Assembly (NCBI GenBank): GCA_947629865.1 | Contig: CANRFJ010000019.1 | Location: 1-61,250, forward strand | Direction of reading: 5' to 3' | Length of the DNA: 61,250 nt | Origin: an uncultured Lachnospiraceae bacterium | GTDB lineage: Bacteria; Bacillota; Clostridia; Lachnospirales; Lachnospiraceae | In this document: positions 8,312 through 16,344 of the stretch, in pieces | Position numbering within the stretch: position 1 is the stretch's first letter | How the letters are laid out: each line of letters starts with the position of its first letter | Translations under genes and position numbers: made by a program | Notes under the pieces: model-generated | The model's database searches: none | Told to the model about the DNA's origin: nothing | Seen by the model: only the letters and a program-made list of their open reading frames with translations

Positions 8312-9043
8312 ATGGTAAAAGTACAGGGAATTGGTAATGCGGGTGCGGAAGTGATGGAAAACGTCCGCATGTCCGGGAACTCCGATGCGCAGATAAAGAG
8401 CATCGAGAGGCAGATCGCGGCGGCACAGAAGGAATTACAGGAGTTATCCTCCAATAAAGAGCTGAGCATGGAACAGAAAATGGAAAGGCGCAAGCAAATC
8501 AACCAGCAGATCATGGATCTGCAAAACCAGCTGCGGGCGCGGCAGATTGAACTGCGTCGGGAGAGGCAGCAGACGGAGGGCGCCACTATGGAGGAGCTGT
8601 CCGGCGGAAAGAGAGCGCAGGGAGAGGCGGACGGCGGCGTCTCCGTGGGAATATCCAAAGCTGGCATGGAGGCCATGATCTCAGCAGATACAGCGATGAA
8701 TCAGGCCGGGGTGCTCGGTCAGGTAAAGAATAAATTAGAGGGCCAGGCAGACATATTGAAATCGGAAATTGCAACGGATGGAGCCCGCGGCGCTAATGTG
8801 GAGGACAAGGAAAAGGCGCTGGCAGATCTGGAGCAGAGAGCCGAGAGAACCGGAAAAGACCAGATAGAGTCTCTGACTCAGGCGGGCAGGGAGATTGCGG
8901 AGACGGATTCTTCCGCAGAGGAATCGGATAGAAAGGAAACGCAAAAGGACGGAGACTCTGCGGAACCGGAAAAATCCGGCGAGGGCCAAAAGGGGACAGA
9001 GGCCGGAGCGGAAAACCGCAGGACGGTAGATGTAAAAGTGTGA
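8312..9043 (+). CDS. FlxA-like coiled-coil protein
   Basis: A 243-residue hydrophilic protein. Residues 25-90 form a long coiled coil rich in Q, E and R (SIERQIAAAQKELQELSS, then MEQKMERRKQINQQIMDLQ), the pattern of the FlxA-like family. The C-terminal half is acidic and low in complexity (SAEESDRKETQKDGDSAEPE). No signal peptide or membrane helix is seen. In E. coli flxA belongs to the flagellar sigma regulon; the function is unknown. The start at 8312 has AAGGAG at 8297-8302; the open frame extends 54 codons upstream into the kinase gene but without a ribosome-binding site. Confidence 0.82.
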   Translation: MVKVQGIGNAGAEVMENVRMSGNSDAQIKSIERQIAAAQKELQELSSNKELSMEQKMERRKQINQQIMDLQNQLRARQIELRRERQQTEGATMEELSGGKRAQGEADGGVSVGISKAGMEAMISADTAMNQAGVLGQVKNKLEGQADILKSEIATDGARGANVEDKEKALADLEQRAERTGKDQIESLTQAGREIAETDSSAEESDRKETQKDGDSAEPEKSGEGQKGTEAGAENRRTVDVKV

Positions 9044-9071
9044 AGAAATAAAAAAAGTATCGGCGTTCCCC

Positions 9072-9099
9072 TAAACAAATAACAAACGTTATCCGATAT
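9072..9099 (+). promoter_or_regulatory. candidate sigma-28 (SigD/FliA) promoter before blaI-like gene
   Basis: TAAA (9072-9075), a 16-base spacer and TCCGATAT (9092-9099) fit the flagellar sigma consensus TAAA-N15/16-GCCGATAA. It lies 103 bases upstream of the BlaI-type regulator. The assignment is inference from sequence likeness. Confidence 0.4.
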
Positions 9100-9126
9100 A
9101 TGATATAGATAGCAGAATAACTGTCT

Positions 9127-9150
9127 CCTCTGTGGGGCTCCCCGCAGAGG
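9127..9150 (+). other. strong hairpin in the blaI-like leader
   Basis: CCTCTGTGGGG (9127-9137) pairs with CCCCGCAGAGG (9140-9150) to give a stem of about 10 bp with a tight loop. No T tract follows, so it is more likely an mRNA-stabilising or attenuating structure than a terminator. Confidence 0.55.
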
Positions 9151-9201
9151 GCGGACATTCTGCCAGGCTATTTATTTTACAGAAATTCGGAGGACGGCCT
9201 G

Positions 9202-9603
9202 ATGGCGAAAGAGGAAACGATGCCAAGTGAAAGCGAATGGCTGGTAATGGAGGTTTTATGGGACGGCACGGCGCCCCTGACGTCTACGGAAATTATCCGG
9301 CGGATACAAAAGAGCCGGAGTATGTCTGATAAGACGGTGCGGGTGTTGATTAACCGGCTGTGCCAGAAACAGATGATTGACTATGCCATCGACAAAAATG
9401 ATGCCAGAGTATATCATTATTTTGCGGTTAAGTCCAGAGAGGAATGTCTGAGGGAAAAGAGCCGGAAGTTTATCGACAGTTATTTTTCCGGCAATTCAGC
9501 CAATGCGCTGGCGGCACTGATTCAGAGCAAACCGCTGACAGAGGAACAGATCCGGCAGCTGGAGCAGATCCTTGAGAACAGCAGGGAGAGTGAGCGTCCA
9601 TGA
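9202..9603 (+). CDS. BlaI/MecI family transcriptional repressor
   Basis: A 133-residue winged-helix repressor of the penicillinase repressor family. SESEWLVMEVLWDGTAPLTS opens the N-terminal domain; the recognition helix region is MSDKTVRVLINRLCQKQ, followed by the wing. The C-terminal dimerisation part carries the region cleaved in the family after activation by the partner protease. GGAGG (9188-9192) supports the ATG. It overlaps the M56 peptidase gene by 4 bases, the normal blaI-blaR1 arrangement. No beta-lactamase or PBP2a gene lies nearby, so the regulon here is unknown. Confidence 0.93.
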   Translation: MAKEETMPSESEWLVMEVLWDGTAPLTSTEIIRRIQKSRSMSDKTVRVLINRLCQKQMIDYAIDKNDARVYHYFAVKSREECLREKSRKFIDSYFSGNSANALAALIQSKPLTEEQIRQLEQILENSRESERP

Positions 9604-10859
9604 CGGTGCAGATATATCTGGCGAAGCTGGATTTTTGCGCGTCCTACATCACATTGAAAGCGGGGCGGTGTATTGCCTGTTCCGTGCTGATGGCGGCGCT
9701 GATACTGCTTCTTCGCCGGACGGTGTTAAAGGACAGTACGTTTGGCCGCGGGATAATCTGGTGCCTTTTGATTCCGGCGCTGTTTGTCGGGAAACTTCGG
9801 TTTTTCTATGAGAGCCGCATGGGAGTCCGTCTGTTTTTCTGGTGGCACAATATCAGCCTGGGAATCCCCTGGGTGCGGGTGGTATATATGACCGGCCTGT
9901 TAGTATCCGGCATTTTTTTCCTGTACCGCCGCCGGAAGCTCAGGAGTTTTACCCGTCGCCTCCGAAGGGGCGAGCTCGCCGGAAACAGGGTGCTGTTTTG
10001 CGACATATCGGTTTCGCCCTTTGCTACGGGGCTGTTCCGGCCGCGTATCGTAGTGCCGGAGACGCTCTGTTGGGAGCTGTCAGAGGAAGAACTTCAGATG
10101 CTCCTGCTCCATGAGAGGACGCATATCCGTCTGGGGCATCTGTGGATATATCTGCTGTGGGACATTCTCAGAATCGTCCTGTGGCCCAACCCGCTGATTC
10201 ATTTCTGTACCAGGCATTTCCGCCAGGATATGGAGGATATATGCGACAGAATTACTATACAGAGGAGCGGGGAGAGAGCGAGGGAATACGGAGGGTTTCT
10301 GCTCCGAAGCCTGCGCCTGCAGCAGGCGGATCTCGCGGCCGCACACAATTCAGTTACGCTGTCCGGAGGGGACGGGTATCGGGATATAAAGGCCCGCCTG
10401 GAGAAGGTCGAGGGGTTTTGCCCCTATAAAAGGGTGCGGGTAGCCGGTATGTGTCTTGCCGCCGCACTGGTTTTGTCAGGGCTGATTTTCGGGCTGCATC
10501 GGGCCTCCTATCCGCGGTACAGCGAGATGGAGGACATAGCGCTATACAGCATGGACGGGAGGACGCGCCTGATTGACAGCGAGAGTTCACCGGAGCTTGC
10601 GGAGGCAATTACGATAGAGCCGGAGCGGATCCTCGTGGATTCGAAGGTTATGAACCGGCTGTTGGAGAAAAAACACATCACAAGCCAGACCTTTGTTCTC
10701 TCATTCGGAACTTTTTATAAGGTGCCCGGCGTGGGCGGCGGAGGCAACGCAGTCTTTATCGACTACGGGCCGAAACTGAGCGCTCCGGATATACTGGAGG
10801 TACCCTATATCGACGCCTCAAAGAGCTGGGAGAACTGGCTGTACCGGAATCTTTTGTAA
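9600..10859 (+). CDS. BlaR1-type M56 family membrane metallopeptidase
   Basis: A 419-residue integral membrane protein. Several N-terminal helices precede the M56 protease domain with the zinc motif HERTH in LLLHERTHIRLGH (H-E-x-x-H), at about residue 164, and a following helix WIYLLWDILRIVLWPNPL. After a membrane segment near residue 290 only about 110 extracellular residues remain, too short for a penicillin-binding sensor. The ligand is therefore probably not a beta-lactam, or the sensing mode differs. It would cleave or trigger cleavage of the overlapping BlaI-type repressor. Confidence 0.9.
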   Translation: MTVQIYLAKLDFCASYITLKAGRCIACSVLMAALILLLRRTVLKDSTFGRGIIWCLLIPALFVGKLRFFYESRMGVRLFFWWHNISLGIPWVRVVYMTGLLVSGIFFLYRRRKLRSFTRRLRRGELAGNRVLFCDISVSPFATGLFRPRIVVPETLCWELSEEELQMLLLHERTHIRLGHLWIYLLWDILRIVLWPNPLIHFCTRHFRQDMEDICDRITIQRSGERAREYGGFLLRSLRLQQADLAAAHNSVTLSGGDGYRDIKARLEKVEGFCPYKRVRVAGMCLAAALVLSGLIFGLHRASYPRYSEMEDIALYSMDGRTRLIDSESSPELAEAITIEPERILVDSKVMNRLLEKKHITSQTFVLSFGTFYKVPGVGGGGNAVFIDYGPKLSAPDILEVPYIDASKSWENWLYRNLL

Positions 10860-10966
10860 GAGAGATTGCATAAAACGCTCAGAAATGAGGTTTTATATAA
10901 AAAAATACAGGGACGTAGCCTGCGGACAGTCGTGTGCGCAGGAAAGAAGAAAGGAAGGTTGATAAC

Positions 10967-11716
10967 ATGTCAGAGATTAACAGTTTCAGTGATTACGCAA
11001 ACCAGTACGATACCACGCCGGATTATTCTGTGTTGTTTGGCTCCTCGACCGGCGGCGCTTCCAGCACCGGAAACGCACTGGGCGATTACACAGCGATTCA
11101 GAACGGCAGTTACAAAAAACTGATGAAGGCGTATTATGCACAGCAGAAGGAAACGGAATCCGGAGAATCCGCCGCTTCTCTCACGATGACAAAGAGTTAT
11201 GCGGATGATTTGAAAAAATCCGTGACGGCGCTGATGGATAATTCCCTCTGGGAGAAAAAGAAGATCAAGAAAAAGGACGAGGAGACCGGCGAGGAAGTTG
11301 AAGTGGTGGACTATGACAGAGACGCCATTGCTAAGGCGCTGGACGATTTTGTCTCCGCTTACAACAAACTGGTTGAGAAGACCGGCGAGTCCGACACAAG
11401 GGACGTTTTGCGCGAGGCAGTCTGGATGACCGGCAAGGTGGGCGCGTCCTCCGCTCTGCTTGCGAAGGTGGGCATTTCCATCACGGAGGGGAACAAACTG
11501 GAGATTGACAAGGATAAGCTGGCGAAGGCAGACATCAATGATCTGAAGACCTTGTTCACCGGTGCGAATTCCATGGCGGATTATCTCTCCCAGAAGGCAG
11601 GGAAAATTTCCACAGCAGCGGCAGCCGCCACGGGGAGCAAGACTTACACGAGCAGCGGAAGTTATTCAAATGCTGTGTCCCAGTTAGTGTCCGGTAAAGT
11701 GGACGAGGAAGTATAA
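10967..11716 (+). CDS. FliD C-terminal-like protein
   Basis: A 249-residue protein without signal peptide or membrane helix. The N-terminus is low in complexity (SSTGGASSTG), followed by GSYKKLMKAYYAQQ, a stretch I recall from uncharacterised proteins of flagellated Lachnospiraceae. Residues about 90-220 resemble the C-terminal part of the flagellar cap protein FliD: alpha-helical segments around LDDFVSAYNKLVEKTGE, then LLAKVGISITEGNKLEIDKD and INDLKTLFTG. The start at 10967 follows AAGGAAGG at 10951-10958; an upstream GTG at 10934 lacks one. It is followed by the coiled-coil gene after 25 bases. A role in a flagellar or related surface structure is inference. Confidence 0.72.
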   Translation: MSEINSFSDYANQYDTTPDYSVLFGSSTGGASSTGNALGDYTAIQNGSYKKLMKAYYAQQKETESGESAASLTMTKSYADDLKKSVTALMDNSLWEKKKIKKKDEETGEEVEVVDYDRDAIAKALDDFVSAYNKLVEKTGESDTRDVLREAVWMTGKVGASSALLAKVGISITEGNKLEIDKDKLAKADINDLKTLFTGANSMADYLSQKAGKISTAAAAATGSKTYTSSGSYSNAVSQLVSGKVDEEV

Positions 11717-11741
11717 CGACAGTTGCAGGAAGGTGATGGAT

Positions 11742-12323
11742 ATGAATATTACCTTTTCCGGCGGAACCCGATTTTTTCCGGCGCTCTCCATGGGAGGCTT
11801 AAAGAGCGTTCGGGAAAAAGCGGAGCGGCAGCAGGAATGTGAAAATCAGATAGCCTATTGGGAGGCAAAAAAAGAGAATCTGAAGGATATCAAATGCAAC
11901 AGCATCGAGGACGTTGAGAAAAAGCTGCAGTTGTTCCACTCCTATGAGGACTCCATAGCGGCGGCCAGGGAAAGCTATAATAATTCCCAGATGTGGCACA
12001 TACTGGACGAGGCAAAGGAGAAGGCCGAGAAGATTGCCAAAGAAGCGGAAAAACTGGAGCCGAAGACAGCAGAGGAAAGACAGGAGGATATGGCCAGGGA
12101 AGCGGCACAACAGGCGGCCGGAACCGAAGAAAGCGAAGGCGTTCTGAGCGAAATGATGGAAGAAAACACCGAGGCCATGGAAGAATTGACCGAGGAGATG
12201 CAGGAGGAAATGGCCGGAGAGGAACTGGAGCAGACAGCAGGGGAACAGGCCGACAGCATAGAGGAGACCATGGAAGAAATCATGGAGGAAAAACGACACC
12301 AGGGCATTGATATCCGCATATGA
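11742..12323 (+). CDS. acidic coiled-coil protein of unknown function
   Basis: A 193-residue protein I do not recognise as a named family. After a short N-terminus (NITFSGGTRFFPALSMGG), nearly everything is charged helix: a basic/acidic segment to about residue 80, then long glutamate-rich heptads (EMMEENTEAMEELTEEMQ) with no hydrophobic core beyond coiled coil. ATG at 11742 is preferred, since AGGAAGG (11727-11733) lies 8 bases before it; GTG 11733 and ATG 11736 overlap or crowd that site. It probably shares an operon with the FliD-like gene just upstream. Confidence 0.7.
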   Translation: MNITFSGGTRFFPALSMGGLKSVREKAERQQECENQIAYWEAKKENLKDIKCNSIEDVEKKLQLFHSYEDSIAAARESYNNSQMWHILDEAKEKAEKIAKEAEKLEPKTAEERQEDMAREAAQQAAGTEESEGVLSEMMEENTEAMEELTEEMQEEMAGEELEQTAGEQADSIEETMEEIMEEKRHQGIDIRI

Positions 12324-12439
12324 GAGCGGGGCTGTGAGATGGAAATAATGGATATTTCTGTCGCGCAGCCTTTCTTGTGTGCGGAGGCCGCATATTTTTT
12401 TTGGGCGAAAAATGCCGATATATATTACAGATTGTTTTT

Positions 12440-12470
12440 ACAGGAGGCAGGATATATTCCTGCCTCCTGT
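12440..12470 (+). other. perfect 13-bp hairpin in the leader of the agr-type operon
   Basis: ACAGGAGGCAGGA (12440-12452) and TCCTGCCTCCTGT (12458-12470) form a perfect stem with loop TATAT. The 5' arm contains an AGGAGG and the 3' arm its exact complement. It ends 25 bases before the LytTR start, and no T tract follows. Confidence 0.65.
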
Positions 12471-12495
12471 CGTTTATGGAAAGGGAGGCGGGAAA

Positions 12496-13206
12496 ATGAT
12501 AGAAGCAGCTATTTGTGATGATGAGCGCGAGGACGCGGAGAAACTGGCGGGCTGTCTGTGTGAAAATTTTCCGGACGTGCACACGGAAATTTTTACCGAG
12601 GCGGATAAATTTCTCAGCGACGACAGGGAGTATGACGTCATATTTCTGGACTATTCCATGCCGGAACTGACGGGGGAGGAGCTGGCGGTCGCGCTGCGTG
12701 AAAAGGGGATAAAGAGCCTTCTGGTGTTCTTTACCGCGAGCCAGGAGCCGACGCCGGAGATTTTCCGAGTGGAGCCGTTCCGCTATCTGCTGAAGGGCAT
12801 GGAGCCGGACAAACTGATACGGGAGCTGGAGGAAATTATCAATAAGTGTCATGAGAGGCGGGCCGCCCACTACATTTATGCCAGGCAGAAGGGAGATATT
12901 ATCCGGATCCCCGTATACGACATTTCCTATATTGAGCTCGCCAAGCATGGCTGTACGATCCACACAGTGTGTAACGGTGAGAGCAGGGAGTATTCCATCA
13001 AAAAGAATATACGCCAGCTGGACGGGGAGCTGAGGGATTCCGGATTTGCCAGGGCGCACAACAGTTACCTGATTAGCATGGAGCATGTGGCGAGTTACAA
13101 CAAATCCTATGTGCAGATGGACGATAAGACGGAGTTGAATGTATCCAGGGCATACCGCAGAAATTTTGATATGGCATTTAAGAAATTTATGTTGGAAAAA
13201 AATTGA
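12496..13206 (+). CDS. LytTR response regulator, first of the agr locus
   Basis: A 236-residue AgrA-like regulator. The receiver shows CDDERED, the phosphoacceptor aspartate in VIFLDYSMPEL and the lysine in RYLLKGM. The LytTR DNA-binding domain begins near residue 135 (HYIYARQKGDIIRIPVYDI) and includes RAHNSYLISMEHV. ATG 12496 is set by GGGAGG at 12483-12488; the open frame runs 39 codons further upstream through the hairpin without a start signal. Its stop nearly abuts the kinase gene, so it is the first gene of an operon with kinase and second regulator. Confidence 0.92.
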   Translation: MIEAAICDDEREDAEKLAGCLCENFPDVHTEIFTEADKFLSDDREYDVIFLDYSMPELTGEELAVALREKGIKSLLVFFTASQEPTPEIFRVEPFRYLLKGMEPDKLIRELEEIINKCHERRAAHYIYARQKGDIIRIPVYDISYIELAKHGCTIHTVCNGESREYSIKKNIRQLDGELRDSGFARAHNSYLISMEHVASYNKSYVQMDDKTELNVSRAYRRNFDMAFKKFMLEKN

Positions 13207-13220
13207 AAGGAAAGAAAAGC

Positions 13221-14546
13221 ATGGCATGGTTGTTTGAAAATCTGCTGGTCTTAGTAAATTTGTGCATCAGCAGTTTTGAAGCGTTTATGCTGTGGGAGAC
13301 GGGAAGGAGTTTTTTTCATGCCAGGTATCAAAGTGGGTGGAAGAATTTTTTTGTGTTGACGATTATGGTGCTTGCGAATTTTACCGCCGGCGTCCTGCTG
13401 ACGGGTGAGATTTTGCTGCCCCTCTATTTTCTGATAGATCTGGGCGCAATCATGATTCTGTTTGACAACAATATTCTGTGGAAGGGCGTATACACTATTT
13501 TCTTTATTGTCGTCCAGTGTGCCAGCGAGCTTTTGCTCCATGTGTTGTCCGGTATGGGGCTGTGGGCGGAGCAGCTGGCGGAGGATACGAATACGCTGTG
13601 GCTTTACACAATATCCGCCATGAGCTGCAAACTCATTGCCTTTTGTATTCTTCTCCTCGCCGCAAAGGGGCTGCTGAGGGGACGGATCGGAAGGCTCCCC
13701 TGCAGGGTGTTTGTATCCTATCTGATCATGCCGGTTTCCTCGCTGGTGATTCTGTTTCTGGTCGCCTCTTACTATGCGGGAGTTTCCAGGCAGTCGATCG
13801 ACGTCGGGCTGATAGTCGGCAGCATCGGGGTGCTGATAGCCAATGCCATACTATTATACATTTTTGAGGGATATGCAGAGAGCATGGAACTGAAAAAGGC
13901 CGTCGCCCTGAGCGAGCAGAAGGCCTCGCTGGAGGCGAAGCATTATCAGCAGTTGGAGGAGATAAATCAGAAAAATCTGGAGTATCTGCACGACATCAAG
14001 CACATTCTGCAATCGGCGGGACACCTGATTGAAATCGGGGAGGACGGAAAGGCCAGAGAGGTTCTCGATAGCATGAATGAACGGATTGCGCGGACGAATG
14101 ACGTCCGGTTCTGTCAGCACAGTATCATCAATGCCGTCCTGAACAGTAAAAAGGAATGGGCCGAGAAGCTGGCGCTGGAGTATCGGGCGGAGGTAGATGC
14201 GGTGCTCCAGAGCGGAAGCATAAAGCCGGAGGAGCTTATCGTGGTACTGGGGAATCTTCTGGACAATGCAATTGAGGCGGCGTCACAGGTGCCGGAGGGA
14301 GGGTATGTGCACATAAAGATCCAGATGAAAAACCATGGCACATTTATGCTGCTCAGTGTGGAAAACAACTATGAAAAAGAACCGAAGATGGCGGGAGGAA
14401 GGCTGCTCAGCAGTAAGGGAGACGCCCAGATGCACGGACTCGGCCTGCGGAGTATACAGAAGACGGTAAAGAGTCGGAACGGGCTGGAGAGCATCTGCTA
14501 TGAAAACAAGGTATTTATTCATCAGGTGCTGCTGAGCACCCGATAG
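13221..14546 (+). CDS. sensor histidine kinase, AgrC-like (GHKL)
   Basis: A 441-residue kinase with about six to seven transmembrane helices in residues 5-225 and no extracellular domain, the layout of peptide-sensing AgrC. The dimerisation segment has LEYLHDIKHILQSAG with the phosphoacceptor histidine. The ATPase domain has N-box LGNLLDNAIEAASQ and G-box MHGLGLRSIQ. ATG 13221 is preferred over TTG 13203 because AAAGGA lies 9 bases before it. Flanked by two LytTR regulators and followed by agrD and agrB, it is the likely receptor for the peptide made here. Confidence 0.92.
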   Translation: MAWLFENLLVLVNLCISSFEAFMLWETGRSFFHARYQSGWKNFFVLTIMVLANFTAGVLLTGEILLPLYFLIDLGAIMILFDNNILWKGVYTIFFIVVQCASELLLHVLSGMGLWAEQLAEDTNTLWLYTISAMSCKLIAFCILLLAAKGLLRGRIGRLPCRVFVSYLIMPVSSLVILFLVASYYAGVSRQSIDVGLIVGSIGVLIANAILLYIFEGYAESMELKKAVALSEQKASLEAKHYQQLEEINQKNLEYLHDIKHILQSAGHLIEIGEDGKAREVLDSMNERIARTNDVRFCQHSIINAVLNSKKEWAEKLALEYRAEVDAVLQSGSIKPEELIVVLGNLLDNAIEAASQVPEGGYVHIKIQMKNHGTFMLLSVENNYEKEPKMAGGRLLSSKGDAQMHGLGLRSIQKTVKSRNGLESICYENKVFIHQVLLSTR

Positions 14547-14572
14547 AAAGGATAAAAGAGGAGTGATGAGAG

Positions 14573-15280
14573 ATGAAGGTATGCCGGATTGGTATATGTG
14601 AGGACGACGAGGACTACCGCACCTATCTGACAAAGATAATCCACAGCTGTATGCCGATGGGAAAGTGGGTGAGGATTTTCTTCTATGGAGACGGCAGAAG
14701 TCTTTTCTCCGCACCGGGGCGGAGGGAACTCGATATTCTGTTTATGGACGTGCAGCTGCCCGACGGGGACGGCAACGTATTTGCGGAGAGGTTCCGGAGG
14801 GAGAATTCCAGGGCGCTGATAAACTTCTGCACCAACAGGGGAACTCCGGCCACAGAGACGTTCAAAATCAATATATTCCGCTATATCCGCAAGGACGGGG
14901 GAAAGGAGCAGGTGGAGAGACAGGTGGCCGAGGTGCTGGAGGAGTATATCCGGAGGCGGCAGTATGCGAAATTCCATACCGGACAGGGACGGGTGTATCT
15001 GGAGGTGCCGGAGATCATATACTGCGAGAAGCAGAAGCGGGGGACGAGAATACATTTGACCGGAGGAAGGGAGATTCTGGTATCGGAGCACCTGAGCGAT
15101 ATTTACGGGCGGGTGGGCGCCAGCGGTTTTGCCTGTCCCCACGCCAGTTATATTGTCAATATGGAGCACATAACCGGAGTAAATAAAAAGGTGATCCGGC
15201 TCGGCGACGCTGGAGAACTGGGAATCGCGCCGCGGAAGTGGAAACAGTTCCAGGAGGATTTTAAGAGATTTATAGAGTGA
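14573..15280 (+). CDS. LytTR response regulator, second of the agr locus
   Basis: A 235-residue LytTR regulator, distinct from the one at 12496. The receiver has CEDDEDYRTYL, the aspartate in ILFMDVQLPDGDG and the lysine in RYIRKDGG. The DNA-binding domain starts near residue 130 (KFHTGQGRVYLEVPEIIYCEK) and has PHASYIVNMEHI. It follows the kinase by 26 bases. Having two LytTR regulators with one GHKL kinase is unusual; either both are phosphorylated by it or one answers another kinase. Promoter-bearing spacer separates it from agrD. Confidence 0.92.
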   Translation: MKVCRIGICEDDEDYRTYLTKIIHSCMPMGKWVRIFFYGDGRSLFSAPGRRELDILFMDVQLPDGDGNVFAERFRRENSRALINFCTNRGTPATETFKINIFRYIRKDGGKEQVERQVAEVLEEYIRRRQYAKFHTGQGRVYLEVPEIIYCEKQKRGTRIHLTGGREILVSEHLSDIYGRVGASGFACPHASYIVNMEHITGVNKKVIRLGDAGELGIAPRKWKQFQEDFKRFIE

Positions 15281-15353
15281 TTTTACGCCGTGGCGTGTCA
15301 ACGGCAAAATGTTACCAAAATCGCCTAAAAATGATACAATTTTTCCATCTGCC

Positions 15354-15382
15354 TTGTAAATCAAACGGAAATTCTGTATAAA
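15354..15382 (+). promoter_or_regulatory. agrD promoter
   Basis: -35 TTGTAA (15354-15359), a 17-base spacer, and -10 TATAAA (15377-15382), 50 bases before agrD. ACGG-containing blocks lie upstream (TCAACGGCAAAAT near 15298) and inside the spacer (CAAACGGAAATT), possibly LytTR contacts on the other strand. The promoter is seen; regulator binding is inference. Confidence 0.6.
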
Positions 15383-15431
15383 GAAAGTGTAAAAAACAAA
15401 ATTACCTAAGAAGTTACAAGGAGGTGATATG

Positions 15432-15581
15432 ATGAAGAATTTTTGCAGAAAAATCATGAGCAGCAGCGCTGTTGCAACACTGGCGCTGGCACTCACAATC
15501 TTGTCGGCTAATTCCTGCTGTCATTGGTTCTACGGACAGTCAGAGGAGCCGGATGCTGTAAAAGCGCTGCGCAGGTTCTAG
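15432..15581 (+). CDS. agrD: AgrD-like cyclic thiolactone autoinducer precursor
   Basis: A 49-residue peptide. An N-terminal amphipathic/hydrophobic helix (residues 3-26) is followed by NSCCHWFY and an acidic tail GQSEEPDAVKALRRF containing E-E-P and a terminal A-L. By analogy with staphylococcal AgrD, where the proline is the sixth residue after the cut, AgrB would cleave after Y34. That predicts a five-residue thiolactone C30-H-W-F-Y34 with C29 in the exocyclic tail. AAGGAGGTGAT (15418-15428) points to ATG 15432; ATG 15429 also fits the frame. It lies between the second LytTR regulator and agrB. Confidence 0.85.
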   Translation: MKNFCRKIMSSSAVATLALALTILSANSCCHWFYGQSEEPDAVKALRRF

Positions 15582-15593
15582 GAGAAAGTTTTA

Positions 15594-16253
15594 ATGCAGT
15601 CAACTAACAGAAAAGAAAAAGGAGGAAGTGTGCCAGTGGGTGATATTATTTTAGTGGAATATGAAAAAATGAGAGAGACAACTACTGTTAGACGGGAGAA
15701 AACGGAACAGCGGGGATTATTTCTTCTCGTATTAACAATTTTATTGCTCGTATTGAATCAGTTGTACACACAAAATTTATTTGTGCAGACAGGATTAAAT
15801 CTGTTCGGACTGATTTTATCGTTTCTGTTATTCTATTGTATGCGCCGTGTGGGTAATGGGAAATCTGCCAGAAGCCTGGCAGAATACGCCAGCGATATGG
15901 AATGTATGGAAAAGGTTCTATATTGCCTGGACATTGACACCTACAACAAACTCGGTCTTGTGATCGACGAGGTAAAGGCGAGAATCACAGCAGATGAGCA
16001 GGAGCGTGAGAGAAAAGAAAAAATAGTTTGTTTTCTTGTTATTGCCCTGGCTGGCACAGTATCCATTTCCTGTCTGTGCTGGAGAAAAGGAATTCTCTCG
16101 TATGTGGAGATCGGAAGTGTGCTGAACTTCTTTCTTGTAGTTTCTGCACTGCTGTTTGCGTGCGCGTATGTATGTGCCAGAATTGTTTCCTCAAACCGGA
16201 AATATAAGTGGCTGTACGAAATACTGCTGAATGTGATGATAACAAAATTTTAG
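15594..16253 (+). CDS. membrane protein of unknown function between agrD and agrB
   Basis: A 219-residue protein I do not recognise. Residues about 42-85 form two hydrophobic helices (LFLLVLTILLLVLNQLY, then a second ending in FYCMRRV), a central soluble helix contains YASDMECMEKVLYCLD and TADEQERERKEK, and two more helices occupy about 140-200. This gives a four-helix membrane protein with a cytoplasmic charged middle. ATG 15594 has AGGAG 9 bases before it; GTG 15636 behind AAGGAGG is an alternative start. Position 12 bases after agrD and before agrB suggests a role in peptide maturation, export or immunity, but nothing proves it. Confidence 0.7.
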   Translation: MQSTNRKEKGGSVPVGDIILVEYEKMRETTTVRREKTEQRGLFLLVLTILLLVLNQLYTQNLFVQTGLNLFGLILSFLLFYCMRRVGNGKSARSLAEYASDMECMEKVLYCLDIDTYNKLGLVIDEVKARITADEQERERKEKIVCFLVIALAGTVSISCLCWRKGILSYVEIGSVLNFFLVVSALLFACAYVCARIVSSNRKYKWLYEILLNVMITKF

Positions 16254-16263
16254 CAGGGTGATT

Positions 16264-16292
16264 TTCCCATCGGCAGTCCATGCCGATGGGAA
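16264..16292 (+). terminator. stem-loop between the membrane protein and agrB
   Basis: TTCCCATCGGCA (16264-16275) pairs with TGCCGATGGGAA (16281-16292), a 12-bp stem with a 5-base loop. Only a short T run (TTT) follows. It may reduce rather than end transcription into agrB. Confidence 0.5.
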
Positions 16293-16344
16293 TTTCCGTG
16301 TAAGGGGATACGGGAGAACAATATGACGGAGGAGGCGGACATCT

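Noticed and set aside
12394-12421. GCCGATAT as a full sigma-28 promoter for the first agr regulator
   Set aside because: The expected TAAA 15-16 bases upstream is absent (T-rich instead); only the -10 resemblance stands.
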